Origin: an uncultured Amylibacter sp.
Lineage (GTDB): Bacteria > Pseudomonadota > Alphaproteobacteria > Rhodobacterales > Rhodobacteraceae
Direction of reading: 5' to 3'
Assembly: GCA_959347425.1 (NCBI GenBank)
Contig: OY365741.1
Coordinates: 124,001 to 188,000 of the forward strand
DNA: 64,000 nt
Part shown: piece after piece, positions 27,628 to 37,769 of the stretch
Position numbering within the stretch: the stretch's first letter is position 1
Layout of the letters: the number at the start of each line of letters is the position of its first letter
Notes under the pieces: model-generated
What the model was told of the DNA's origin: nothing
The model's input: the letters and a program-made list of their open reading frames with translations, nothing else
The model's database searches: none
Position numbers and translations under genes: made by a program

Positions 27628-27945
27628 AGTACATATCTCTGTTTATTACCGAGCTTGTTGCATTGCCCATATGGTTTTATAGTCGTTTGACCTCTGTTTT
27701 ATATAAGGGTGATTCGCTGGCGATTCGCTAAAAAATACCCTTATGGATAATTTGTATTGATTTTTCCCCATATCTGCAAGCGTTTTTACACGGTTTTTTG
27801 GCGATTTTGTCGCTTTTTATGGGTTTTTTGGGTAACCCATTGAAAACACACGCAAAACCCGCAAAAAAACTTACATGAAAAAGGGGGATAGTTTTACCTA
27901 TCCCCCCTTTTTTATTATTAAAAAAGCCTTATTCACTAGAAAGCC
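27628..27945 (-). promoter_or_regulatory. Leader region of giant lipoprotein 1
   Basis: There is no gene here. Read on the minus strand: promoter with -35 TTGCAG (27779-27774), 17-bp spacer, -10 TACAAA (27756-27751). The leader contains ATAAGGGT...ACCCTTAT pairing around two AGCGAATC-CC copies (complement of GGTGATTCGC at 27708-27717 and GGCGATTCGC at 27719-27728). The start follows an AGAG site. About 180 bp of this region is almost identical to the leader at 37515-37700, so promoter and leader were duplicated with the gene. Confidence 0.6.
27878..27914 (-). terminator. Terminator after giant lipoprotein 2
   Basis: A strong hairpin, AAAAAGGGGGATAG / CTATCCCCCCTTTTT with loop TTTTAC, has T-runs on both sides. 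It lies 30-65 bp after the stop of the gene at 27946. A remnant half (AAAAACGGGGGGTAGTTTTA) sits upstream of giant 3 near 37750, which suggests the duplication unit included part of it. Confidence 0.8.
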
Positions 27946-30900
27946 TTAATCGCTGGGCGGACGCGCGACAAACCCGCCAGCAAATCCGCTAGTACTACCC
28001 GTTTGGCGATTACTGATAAACGCGCCAACCGCGCCCTCTTGCCCGATAAGCCCGCTCAAAGGTCCTGAATTCACGATGTCACCCGTAACATCCCCTATAC
28101 GACCGTTTTCATAATACACATGGTTTGCGGTTCCGCTAATCACACCTCGGCTGTTAAACGTCCCGTCCAGCTCAAAGTAATCTTCGGTTCTGCCACTCAC
28201 AATCGTGCTGATGTCGCCACCCGTGGCGTTAAAGGTAATATCCAGCGTGAAATCACGGCTGAACTCCCGCAGAACACTGCCAGAAAGCACGGCGTGGAAA
28301 CGACCGCTCCAAGTTGCCGTTCCGCTTGTTTCGGTCAAGGGCGCACCCAAATCCGTTTCAGGAAGAATCCCCGCATAAAAATACGAGTCTGATTCATCGC
28401 CATTATGGGCTTTGTAAAAGACCATACCATCGGTGGCAGACCCACCCCCGTCTTGGAAAATATCATCGTCAAGCGTTAGGGAATAGGGCGATATATTGGT
28501 AAAACTATTGCTATTTGTAGTCGTGCGGAAATTCAAGTGTGTTCTCGTGACTGGCAAACCATTCCAGATTTGCAAGAAATGATTGCGATTAACATCGGCA
28601 ACGTGGGCGGGTGCAGTCTCAAAACTTGCCAACCAGTCCGCCGTGGTTACCCGCTTTGCTGCCACTGGCGTGGCTGATATCGCCCTTGTCAGTTCTGGCG
28701 TGGCAACAAACCCGCCGACATAACCGCTATAACGAAGTGCATTGCTGATAAAAACGCCGACTGCGCCCTCTTCCCCGATAAGACCTCTCAAAACACCGGG
28801 ATTATGACCATAACGACCAAGGTTACTCGTTCCTGTAATCACGCCATTATCATCAAAACGACCGTTTATTTTATAGTACTGACCGCCCGCTTCCTCTATA
28901 ACAGAGGCATGGAGCGTCCCCGCGCCATCCCCATCACCAAAATTGATATGTAAGGCAAAATCTTTGTTTGCATATTCATGACCACTCGCACGGAAATAGC
29001 CGTACCAGATAGCCGTCCCATCTGGTTCGTTTACAGGAGCACCCAGATTCGTTCCAGGTAAAATCCCAGCATAATGTGTTATTTCTCCGGAGGCAGGGCC
29101 ACGATTTGTGCTACGACGATCCAGACCCCTAAAGATAACCACACCGTCGGCGACATCCCCGCCAATGGCCTGCCCCTTATAAGTGGTATAAGCCAAGTTC
29201 AAAGTATAAATATTGGGGTCGCTTCCAAAGATACTACGAAGAGTTGTTCCATCCAATCCTGTTGCAATGGCCTTAACAAAGTGATTGCCCACGCTGGTTG
29301 AACCAGCAGACAATGGACTATTAAAACTTGCCAACCAGTCCGCCGTGGTTACCGGATTTGCCGTTGGCTCTGGAAGCGAACAGGAGGGATTATCCCTACA
29401 GGAGGCATCTTGACGGGCTTTCTCATAACGACTATTGCCAAGGCATTGCGTGGTAAACGGGTGGTTCCTGCAGATATGGACAAAAGTCTTGGTAGTAGTA
29501 CAAAGCGCGTTATCCGCATTCCCCGCTGTCCGACAAAACGCAACGCGGTTTGCCCGCACCTGTTCATAATGTTGCGGCAAGCTGTCCGCGCAATCACTGC
29601 TAAACGGATTATTAATGCAAGGATACCATTCATTGGCCAAACTGCAACTTTCATCATTGGCGTTGCCACCAGTAATACAGTGTTCAATAACCGCATTGCG
29701 CTGGGATTCATACCCGACAGTGCAACGCCTATTAAACGGGTCAGCCGCGCAGGTTTGCTCTAAAATCCGTAACTCTTCCGTGGATGATGGTCGTGCGACA
29801 AATCCAGAGGTACCACCGCCATTAAGAAGAAACGCGCCAACTGCACCTTCTTCCCCGATAAGACCTGTTAATTTGGCTGTAGCGTTAGTACTGCCCCTAT
29901 TGTCGGGATCGTTGATTCTGAAATACCCCTGCCGAACCGCCCCCGTTATCACCCCAGCATCATCAAATTCGCCTTTCAGGTGATAATCAAAAGAAAAGGA
30001 ATAATCGCGTCTTTGAACAAGAGCCTCAATCTCGCCCGCGCCGTCGCCAGTGCCGAAAGACACGTTAAGAACAAAATCGGTTGGGGAAAGAAATTCAGCT
30101 CTGAAACTGCCAATCCATTTGGCAGAGCCAGTGGCATCAGTTAAAGGCGCGCCAAGGTTAGTGCCTGATAGAATGCCAGCATATTTAAAAACCCTGCCAG
30201 TTCTGGTAGTTGTAGCGGCAAAGAATGCCACACCATCGGCGCGATCCCCGCCCAAGGCAACCCCGTTAAAAGTGGCATCGGCAAGGTTTAAATTAGCCCT
30301 ATTGTAGGCATCACGATAAGGGAAAGATGTAACCCCGCCATTATCCAAATCTGTTGCACGGCCTATCAGGAATTTGTTATTCGTATCATCGATGCGCGCC
30401 GCGGTGGCAAGGGGTGTATCAAAACTATCCGCCCAAACGCTCGCCGTTACCTGTGGAGTCGTTGGCTCTGGACGCGGACAGGCGGGGTTGCCCGCGTTGT
30501 TTTCACAAAATGTCACCCGCAAATCGTTATACACATCACCCGCACATCGTGGGGCAAAAGGGTTATCTGTACAGGCGTTCCTGCGGTTTTGGTTATAATC
30601 ACCATCGCCGAGGCATTGCGTATCAAACGGGTGGTTCGTGCAGATATAGGCAAAAGTATCTTCAACAGTGCAAAGCGCATTCCCCGCATTCCCCGCCGTG
30701 CGACAAAACGCAAGGCGGTTTATCCGCGCCTGTTGATAATATTGTGGCAAGCGGTCATCACAATCACTCTGAAACGGATCATTAATGCAATCATCAAGTT
30801 CATTGGCAGAGCCGCACCTTTCATCATTGGCGTTGCCACCAATAATACAGTGGTCAAGAATCGCATCGCGTTCGGTTTCATATCCCAAATTGCACCACTT

Positions 30901-33900
30901 ATGAAACGGGTCATCGGCACAAGTTTCTTCCACATTCCGCAGCTCTGCCGATGATGATGGTCGTGCGACAAATCCGCCGTAATAGTTACCAACAACAAAT
31001 GCACCAACCGCACCCTCTTCCCCGATAAGACCGGTTAATCTGCCTCTATGACGAAAGACGACTCCCCTATTGTTGGGATCGTTCGTTCTGTAAATCCCAC
31101 GCGCAACCGTCCCCGTTATCACCCCAGCATCATCAAATTCGCCTTTTACGTGAACATCCAGATAATACGGGTGTAATTGAACAAGACCCTCAATTTCGCC
31201 GGCCCCGTCGCCAGTGCCGAAAGACACGTTAAGAACAAAATCTGTTGGACTCCAAACTTCAAGCAGGAAACTGCCTACCCATTTGGCAGAGCCTGCGGTA
31301 TCGGTTAAAGGCGCACCAAGGTTCGTGCCTGACAAAATGCCAGCATAGCTGTTAAGAGGGTAAGACGCAAAAAATGCCATGCCGTCTTCAGCGTCCCCGC
31401 CCAAGGCAACCCCGTTAAAGGAGGCATCGGCAAGGTTTAAATTGCCACGCCTAGTAGTTCTAAGCCCGCCATTATTCAAATCCGTTGCTCTGCCTACCAG
31501 TAATTTTGACCATATATCGGCAGCACTCGCCGCGTGGGAGAGGGGTGTGTCAAAACTATCCGCCCAAACCTTGGCGGTTACCTGTGGAGTCGCCACCTCT
31601 GTTATGGTTGGCTCTAGCACAGGACAGGCGGGGTTGCTCGCGTTCCGCGCACAAAATGTCACCCGCAAATCGTTATATCCATCGCCCGCGCATCGCGTGG
31701 CAAAAGGGTCATCTGTACAGGCGGTTCTGCGCCATGGCATAAATCTATCGCTGCCAAAACACTGCACATCAAACGGGTGGTTCGTGCAGATATAGACAAA
31801 AGTATCTTCAATAGTGCAAAGCGCATTATCCGCATTCCCCACTGTGCGACAAAACGCTAGGCGGTTTGCACGGGTTTGCTCATAATAGCTTGAAAGACGC
31901 AAATTACAATCATCAAGAAACGGATGTTTAATGCACAAATGAAATTTATTGACAGACCCGCAACGCTCGACGTTCAAAGCATTGTCATCAATAATACAGT
32001 GTTCAACAACCGCATTGCGTTCGGCTTCATATCCCAAATTGCACCACTTATGAAACGGGTCATCATTGCAGGTTTCTTCCACATTCCGCAGCTCTGCCGC
32101 TGATGAGGGTCGCGCGACAAATCCAGCGTAATAGTCACCAACAATAATTGCACCAACCGCGCCCTCTTCCCCGATAAGACCTGTTAATCTGCCTGAACCG
32201 TAGACAAGCCCCCTATTATCGGGATCGTGCGTCCTGAAAGTACCACGCGGAGCCGTCCCCGTTATCACCCCAGCATCATCAAATTCGCCTTTTATGTGAT
32301 AATTACTCGAATGCCAGTGTAATTGAACAAGAGCCTCAATTTCGCCCGCCCCCGCGCCAGTGCCGAAAGACACGTTAAGAACAAAATCTGTTGTGCCTGA
32401 CGTCCAGGCTTCAACTTTGAACGCGCCTATCCATTTGGCAGTGCCTTGCGTTTGGGTTAGAGGCGCACCAAGGTTGGTACCTGATAGAATGCCAGAATAG
32501 CTGTTGATAATTTTAGAAACAAAAAATGCCATGCCGTCTTCAGCATCCCCGCCCAAGGCAACCCCGTTAAAGGTGGCATCGGCAAGGTTTAAATTGCCAT
32601 AATCAAGGTTACGCCAACCACCGTAATAACTTCTAACCCCGCCATCATCCAAATCTGTTGCTCTGCCTATCAGGAATTCTGACCATATATCGTCGGCACG
32701 CGCCGCGTGGGCTAGGGGTTCGTCAAAACTATCCGCCCAAACCTCGGCCGTTACCTGTGGAGTGGTTGGCTCTGTTGTGGTTATCTCTGTTGTGGTTGGC
32801 TCTGTTATCGTTGGCTCTGGCGCAGGACAGGAGGGATGGGTGCCCACATTAGCCACACAAAAGCTCACCCGCAAATCATTATATCCATCGCCCGCGCATC
32901 GCGTGGTAAAAGGGTCATCGGTACAGGCGGTTCTACGCAATGACGTAAATCTATCGTCGCTAAGACATTGCGTGGTAAACGGGTAATTCGTGCAGATATG
33001 CCTAAAAGTATTCCAGACAGTGCAAAGCGCATTCCCCGCATTCCCTGCCGTGCGACAAAAAGCCTCGCGGTTTGCCCGTGCCTGTTGATAATATTGTGGC
33101 AAGCGGTCATCACAATTACTGAGAAACGGTTTATTAATGCAAGAATACCAATCATTGGCAGAATCGCAACTGGCATCATTGGCGTTGCCACCAATAATAC
33201 AGTGTTCAATAATCACATTGCGCTCGGATTCATATCCAGTAGCGCAAAACGAATGAAACGGGTCATTGGCACAGACTCTCGCCACATCTGCCAGATCTGC
33301 TGTGGTTGATGGTCGTGCGACAAACCCACCGTAATAGCCAGCATGATTAAAAAGAACCGCGCCAATCGCGCCCTCTTCCCCGATAAGACCTGATAATTTG
33401 CCTGTAGAGCTGCTCGTCGAATCAATGTCGAGTTCATTCGTTACCACTCTGTAAAGTCCACGCACAGCCGTCCCTGTTATCACCCCTGTATCATCAAATT
33501 CGCCTTTTACTTGATAACCATAAACGAAGTAGTTTTGAACAAGACCCTCAATTTCGCCCGCCCCCGCGCCAGTGCCGAACGAAATATTAAGAAGAAAATC
33601 AACTGGGGGACGACCTTCAAGTTGGAACGCACCAGTCCATTTGGCAGAGCCTTGCGTATCGGTTAAAGGTGCGCCAAGGTTGGTGCCTGACAGAATTCCA
33701 GCATAGACATAATATCCTCCACTATTGGCTTGTTCAGCGGCAAAAAATCCCACGCCATCGGCGCGATCTCCGCCCAAGGCGCGCCCGTTAAAGGTGGCAT
33801 CGGCAAAGTTTAAATTACCGTACCGAGGGGTACTGCCCAGAGACAAAGGATTAACCCCGCCCCTATCCAAATCTGTTTCTCTGGCTATCAGGAATTTGCT

Positions 33901-34902
33901 ACTCGTATCATAGGCACTCGGCGTGCGGGAGAGGGGCGTGTCAAAACTATCCGCCCAAACTTTGGCGGTTACCTGTGGAGTCGCCCCCTCTGTTATAGTT
34001 GGCTCTGTTATGGTTGGCTCTGGCACGGGTGTGCAGAGCCTATCAAACGGATATTCACTACAAACCACGGCTATATGCCCGTTTGTACCTTTACAATGCG
34101 GGTTATTCGGGTCTTCAAAACAGACATTACTACGTTCGTTGAAATAAACCCCCTGAAAATCCTCTTTTTCACCGCACAATGGGTCAAAAGCATCGGCCTT
34201 ACAAACACTATACGCCACGGCACTGCAAATGGCATCGGTGGAAAACGCCGCACCAGCACATCTTTGCTTCTGCACACTGAGGTTTTGGCACAACGCCCTA
34301 TCTATCCGACCCGTACGACAATCTTCTGCCCGTTTATCCTGCAAAACAACGGTTTTACTGACTGTAACCGCGCCACGGACGAAATTACCCAGCACATTAT
34401 CACCCTGACACCTGCCCGAAAACGGGTTAGTAATACAATCTATGACGGCGGGGGTACATCGTTCATTATTGGCATTCGCGGGATCACTGCACAAATCAAC
34501 GATTTCTAAAGTGGTGGTTTCACCCTTTTCATTATCGAATTCGGGTTTAATCAAGTTATCTTTAGGGGTGTTATCACCAACCACTGCAACAGCACCCTCT
34601 GCGCCGTTTTCATTATCGCTGGGCGCACCGAACGCAGCCTCGGCGGCAAGACAAAGGCGGGTATTGGCCTTTTCGGGGTTGCTGGCGCAATCCTCTATAA
34701 TCAATGTGCGGATAGCACTTATGTTACGTTGACTATCGCATTCTGTCAAAAACGGGTTAGCGGAGCATTCGCTATCCTGCTCAAAGGAATTGAGATCAAT
34801 GGTAAATCCACCGCAAGCGGTTAGGATGAAAAGAGCCGACAGCGCAAACGTCCCCAATTTTAGGGGCAATGCTTTTAATAGAAGAGTGAAAAGCCGATAC
34901 AT
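27946..34902 (-). CDS. Giant Cys-rich modular lipoprotein 2 (about 2318 aa)
   Basis: The start chosen (MYRLF) aligns with MYKTF and MYKAF of its paralogues; an ATG 9 bp upstream is also in frame. The lipobox LTAC puts the lipid Cys near residue 30. The N-terminal 300 residues are nearly identical to giant 1. It lacks the long NPFD-repeat string of giant 1 and goes straight to six beta modules, starting near residues 310, 720, 1110, 1485, 1850 and 2085. The first four are joined by Cys-rich linkers; the last two (VTTADWLASF type) are joined directly. Linkers before modules carry TITEPTITE or TTEITTTE strings. It ends GGFVARPPSD. It lies 67 bp after giant 3 on the same strand, probably co-transcribed. 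Function unknown. Confidence 0.85.
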   Translation of the reverse strand: MYRLFTLLLKALPLKLGTFALSALFILTACGGFTIDLNSFEQDSECSANPFLTECDSQRNISAIRTLIIEDCASNPEKANTRLCLAAEAAFGAPSDNENGAEGAVAVVGDNTPKDNLIKPEFDNEKGETTTLEIVDLCSDPANANNERCTPAVIDCITNPFSGRCQGDNVLGNFVRGAVTVSKTVVLQDKRAEDCRTGRIDRALCQNLSVQKQRCAGAAFSTDAICSAVAYSVCKADAFDPLCGEKEDFQGVYFNERSNVCFEDPNNPHCKGTNGHIAVVCSEYPFDRLCTPVPEPTITEPTITEGATPQVTAKVWADSFDTPLSRTPSAYDTSSKFLIARETDLDRGGVNPLSLGSTPRYGNLNFADATFNGRALGGDRADGVGFFAAEQANSGGYYVYAGILSGTNLGAPLTDTQGSAKWTGAFQLEGRPPVDFLLNISFGTGAGAGEIEGLVQNYFVYGYQVKGEFDDTGVITGTAVRGLYRVVTNELDIDSTSSSTGKLSGLIGEEGAIGAVLFNHAGYYGGFVARPSTTADLADVARVCANDPFHSFCATGYESERNVIIEHCIIGGNANDASCDSANDWYSCINKPFLSNCDDRLPQYYQQARANREAFCRTAGNAGNALCTVWNTFRHICTNYPFTTQCLSDDRFTSLRRTACTDDPFTTRCAGDGYNDLRVSFCVANVGTHPSCPAPEPTITEPTTTEITTTEPTTPQVTAEVWADSFDEPLAHAARADDIWSEFLIGRATDLDDGGVRSYYGGWRNLDYGNLNLADATFNGVALGGDAEDGMAFFVSKIINSYSGILSGTNLGAPLTQTQGTAKWIGAFKVEAWTSGTTDFVLNVSFGTGAGAGEIEALVQLHWHSSNYHIKGEFDDAGVITGTAPRGTFRTHDPDNRGLVYGSGRLTGLIGEEGAVGAIIVGDYYAGFVARPSSAAELRNVEETCNDDPFHKWCNLGYEAERNAVVEHCIIDDNALNVERCGSVNKFHLCIKHPFLDDCNLRLSSYYEQTRANRLAFCRTVGNADNALCTIEDTFVYICTNHPFDVQCFGSDRFMPWRRTACTDDPFATRCAGDGYNDLRVTFCARNASNPACPVLEPTITEVATPQVTAKVWADSFDTPLSHAASAADIWSKLLVGRATDLNNGGLRTTRRGNLNLADASFNGVALGGDAEDGMAFFASYPLNSYAGILSGTNLGAPLTDTAGSAKWVGSFLLEVWSPTDFVLNVSFGTGDGAGEIEGLVQLHPYYLDVHVKGEFDDAGVITGTVARGIYRTNDPNNRGVVFRHRGRLTGLIGEEGAVGAFVVGNYYGGFVARPSSSAELRNVEETCADDPFHKWCNLGYETERDAILDHCIIGGNANDERCGSANELDDCINDPFQSDCDDRLPQYYQQARINRLAFCRTAGNAGNALCTVEDTFAYICTNHPFDTQCLGDGDYNQNRRNACTDNPFAPRCAGDVYNDLRVTFCENNAGNPACPRPEPTTPQVTASVWADSFDTPLATAARIDDTNNKFLIGRATDLDNGGVTSFPYRDAYNRANLNLADATFNGVALGGDRADGVAFFAATTTRTGRVFKYAGILSGTNLGAPLTDATGSAKWIGSFRAEFLSPTDFVLNVSFGTGDGAGEIEALVQRRDYSFSFDYHLKGEFDDAGVITGAVRQGYFRINDPDNRGSTNATAKLTGLIGEEGAVGAFLLNGGGTSGFVARPSSTEELRILEQTCAADPFNRRCTVGYESQRNAVIEHCITGGNANDESCSLANEWYPCINNPFSSDCADSLPQHYEQVRANRVAFCRTAGNADNALCTTTKTFVHICRNHPFTTQCLGNSRYEKARQDASCRDNPSCSLPEPTANPVTTADWLASFNSPLSAGSTSVGNHFVKAIATGLDGTTLRSIFGSDPNIYTLNLAYTTYKGQAIGGDVADGVVIFRGLDRRSTNRGPASGEITHYAGILPGTNLGAPVNEPDGTAIWYGYFRASGHEYANKDFALHINFGDGDGAGTLHASVIEEAGGQYYKINGRFDDNGVITGTSNLGRYGHNPGVLRGLIGEEGAVGVFISNALRYSGYVGGFVATPELTRAISATPVAAKRVTTADWLASFETAPAHVADVNRNHFLQIWNGLPVTRTHLNFRTTTNSNSFTNISPYSLTLDDDIFQDGGGSATDGMVFYKAHNGDESDSYFYAGILPETDLGAPLTETSGTATWSGRFHAVLSGSVLREFSRDFTLDITFNATGGDISTIVSGRTEDYFELDGTFNSRGVISGTANHVYYENGRIGDVTGDIVNSGPLSGLIGQEGAVGAFISNRQTGSTSGFAGGFVARPPSD

Positions 34903-34930
34903 AGTGTTCATTCTGTTTCTTGTTTTACTT

Positions 34931-34946
34931 GGCAGGTTCCACTGCC
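34931..34946. repeat. GGCAG...CTGCC palindrome
   Basis: GGCAG-GTTCCA-CTGCC lies in the short gap between giant genes 3 and 2. It is a variant of the GGGCAGGTTCAACTGCCC palindrome at 3248, 45145 and 49510. Confidence 0.45.
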
Positions 34947-34969
34947 CTTTGTGGTGTTGTTAATTTGTG

Positions 34970-37510
34970 TTATTGGCTGGGTGGCCGTGCGACAAACCCG
35001 CCAGAAAACCCCGTACCTGTAGAATAATCAGTAAAAGCACGATTGCTGGTAAAGATACCAACCGCACCCTCTTGCCCGATTAACCCCATCATATAGCCAG
35101 TTGCTCTGTTATCAGAATTTGTTGTATCGTTTATATTACCATTCAGATAATCCCCATAAATAACATCACCATCAATGACACCTTGATCATCAAAAAACCC
35201 ATTTATTTTAAAGTAAGTATCACCCGAATCTTGGACAAATGCATTCACACTGCCAGCATATTCGCCTGCCCCAAATGCAATCTCTAACGTGAAATCTGTA
35301 TTCAAATAATGATCATAATCCACCGCTTGGAAGTTCCCATTCCACCTCGCCGTACCCGTTGTTTGGGTTACGGGCGCACCCAAATCGGTACCTGCAAGAA
35401 TAGTGGCAAAATGACGGTATCTGTTTAGGACATTCCCATACCTAGGGGTATTTGGACCATTGCCAAAGGGATGTATACCATTGCCATTCCATCCTTTAAA
35501 GAACGCCACACCATCGGCCACGTCCCCGCCCAAGGCGACATTGTTAAAGGTTGCATCGCGAAGATTCAAGGTTATGATGTCTGGCGCGGTTCCGTCGCGT
35601 TTTTTAAAATGCGCGGTATTTATTCCTGTTGAACTTGGTTCCAAGAATCCGTCGCTTTTTTGCCACTGAATGGGATTTTCATACAATTGTGGATACTGAA
35701 ACCTATCTTCCCAATCACTGACCGTCACGCGATCATTCAAACCGGGACGTGCCACAAACCCACCGACATAACCATATCTACCACTGTGTTCGCTGATAAT
35801 GACACCGACTGCGCCTTCTTCCCCGATTAAACCTGTCAGGACTGCGGGGTATTCACTCTCTCCAAAAAATTCGGAGAAATTCTCTCTAAAGGTTCCTTCA
35901 ATCAATCCGTTATCATCAAAACTGCCATTTAAACGATAAGTAGCCAATGATGATACCCTATCGCCATGGGTGAACTGTTTTTTTATAAAAGCACGGATTT
36001 CCCCAGCTTGGTCGCCTGCGCCAAAATTGACGTGCAGAGCAAAATCTTTGTTCAATTTTTCATTCCAGGCACTATTGACACGAATATGACCGTGCCAGAT
36101 TGCTGTTGTTCCATTTGGTTCGCTTAGTGGCGCACCCAAATCGGTATTTTTCAGTATTCCTGCATAGGATAACAAGTGCCAACCGTTAGAATCTTTGCCA
36201 ACAAATTTATTAGTCCCTTTAAAAATAACCACACCATCGGCTGCGTCCCCGCCCAATTTGCGTCCTCCAAAGGTAGCATCGGCAAGGTTCAACGAAACGA
36301 GTATAGGCCAATATTTCGCCTCAACAAAGGTTTGTCTATCCAATCCTGTTGCTGATGCAAGAACAAACCTGTCCCCAGGAGTGGATATATCTGCAGGTGC
36401 GGACAACCCCGCAGTGCCAAAACTTGCCAACCAATCCGCCGTGGTTACCCGATCGCCCGTTGGCGTTGGCACAACTGGCGCAACTGGCACAACTGGCACA
36501 ACGACAGGACAATTTGGAGAGACATTGGGGTTAACCTCACAGGCATTCGCCCGCACATTTTCATAATTCGCATTGCCATCGCAAAGCCTGTCAAACGGGT
36601 ATTCATTACAAACCACGGCTATATGCCCGTTTGCACCTGTACAATTCGGGTTATTCGGGTCTTCAAAACATACGTGACTCCGTTCGTTGAAATAAACCCC
36701 CGCGAAATTCTCTTTTTCACCGCACAATGGGTCGAACGCATCGGCCTTACAAACACTATGCGTCACGGCACTGCAAATTGCATCACCAAACGCCGCACCA
36801 GCACATCTTTGCTTCTGCACATTGAGGTTTTGGCACTGCGAACGATCAATCAAACCATCGCGACAATCCACCGCCCGTTTATTCTGCAAAATAACGGTTT
36901 TGCTGAGTGTAACCCCGCCCTTGACCAAATTACCCAGCACATTATCGCCCTGACAACTGCCCGAAAACGGGTTATTGATGCAATCTAAAACGGCGGGCGT
37001 GCATCGTTCATTATCGGCAGTCGTGGGGTCACTGCACAAATCAACGATTTCCAAACTGGCGATTGTAATTTTTCCGTCACCTGCTTGCGTGAAGCCAGCC
37101 TTGTTAAATTCGGATTTTGCCAATTCATCTTTAGGAGTCGTGCCTAAATAAACACCCACACCTTCAATATCCCTAACATCTGCAACCTCGCCCGTCCCAC
37201 CGCAACCATCGCCAAACGGGTTGTCTTCGCATGATTCGGTCGTATCGGGCGTATTAGTCGCGGCATCGGCGGCAAGACAAAGGGTAGTCTCGGACTTTTC
37301 GGGGTTGCTGGCGCAATTCTCTATAATCAATGTGCGGATATCACTTATGTTACGTTGACTATCGCATTCTGTCAGAAACGGGTTGGCGGAACATTCGCTA
37401 TCCTGCAAGTAGGAATTAAGATCAATCGTGAATCCATTGCAAGCGGTAAGGATAAAAAGAGTCGCCAGCGCGAACGCCGATTTCAGGGGTAGGGTGAAAG
37501 CCTTATACAT
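34970..37510 (-). CDS. Giant-family Cys-rich modular lipoprotein 3 (846 aa)
   Basis: This is the shortest family member. The lipobox LTAC has Cys at residue 24, followed by Asn. The N-terminal part shares the common 300-residue Cys region (DLNSYLQDSECSANPF..., CKADAFDPLCGEKE, NEYPFDRLC) but has an extra CEDNPFGDGCGG insert near residue 100. Two beta modules follow, starting near residues 353 (VTTADWLASF) and 596 (VTVSDWEDRF), each with LNL-DATF, GGD-ADGV, TDLGAP, the GEEGAVG or GQEGAVG loop and GGFVARP. They resemble the last modules of giants 1 and 2 most. GAGG lies upstream of the start, and promoter and leader match those of giant 1. It could be the ancestral form or a reduced copy. Confidence 0.85.
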   Translation of the reverse strand: MYKAFTLPLKSAFALATLFILTACNGFTIDLNSYLQDSECSANPFLTECDSQRNISDIRTLIIENCASNPEKSETTLCLAADAATNTPDTTESCEDNPFGDGCGGTGEVADVRDIEGVGVYLGTTPKDELAKSEFNKAGFTQAGDGKITIASLEIVDLCSDPTTADNERCTPAVLDCINNPFSGSCQGDNVLGNLVKGGVTLSKTVILQNKRAVDCRDGLIDRSQCQNLNVQKQRCAGAAFGDAICSAVTHSVCKADAFDPLCGEKENFAGVYFNERSHVCFEDPNNPNCTGANGHIAVVCNEYPFDRLCDGNANYENVRANACEVNPNVSPNCPVVVPVVPVAPVVPTPTGDRVTTADWLASFGTAGLSAPADISTPGDRFVLASATGLDRQTFVEAKYWPILVSLNLADATFGGRKLGGDAADGVVIFKGTNKFVGKDSNGWHLLSYAGILKNTDLGAPLSEPNGTTAIWHGHIRVNSAWNEKLNKDFALHVNFGAGDQAGEIRAFIKKQFTHGDRVSSLATYRLNGSFDDNGLIEGTFRENFSEFFGESEYPAVLTGLIGEEGAVGVIISEHSGRYGYVGGFVARPGLNDRVTVSDWEDRFQYPQLYENPIQWQKSDGFLEPSSTGINTAHFKKRDGTAPDIITLNLRDATFNNVALGGDVADGVAFFKGWNGNGIHPFGNGPNTPRYGNVLNRYRHFATILAGTDLGAPVTQTTGTARWNGNFQAVDYDHYLNTDFTLEIAFGAGEYAGSVNAFVQDSGDTYFKINGFFDDQGVIDGDVIYGDYLNGNINDTTNSDNRATGYMMGLIGQEGAVGIFTSNRAFTDYSTGTGFSGGFVARPPSQ

Positions 37511-37592
37511 AGTATATACCTCTGTTTCCTATAGGGCTTGCCCGCGTTGCCCATATGGTTTTATAGTCGTTTGACCTTACGTTTTATACAGG

Positions 37593-37664
37593 GGTGATTC
37601 GCTGGTGATTCGCTAAAAAATACCCTTATGGATAATTTGTATTGATTTTTCCCCATATCTGCAA
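37593..37664 (-). promoter_or_regulatory. Promoter and iteron leader of giant lipoprotein 3
   Basis: On the minus strand: -35 TTGCAG (37664-37659), 17-bp spacer, -10 TACAAA (37641-37636), then a leader with two GGTGATTCGC complements (37593-37602 and 37604-37613) inside an ATAAGGGT...ACCCCTGTAT stem. It matches giant 1 almost base for base. The two genes are probably co-regulated. Confidence 0.6.
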
Positions 37665-37769
37665 GCGTTTTTTATGGGTTTTTTGATTATTTTGTTGTTT
37701 TTATGAAATAATCACATAACACATTGAAAACAAACGAATAAACTTACATGAAAAACGGGGGGTAGTTTT

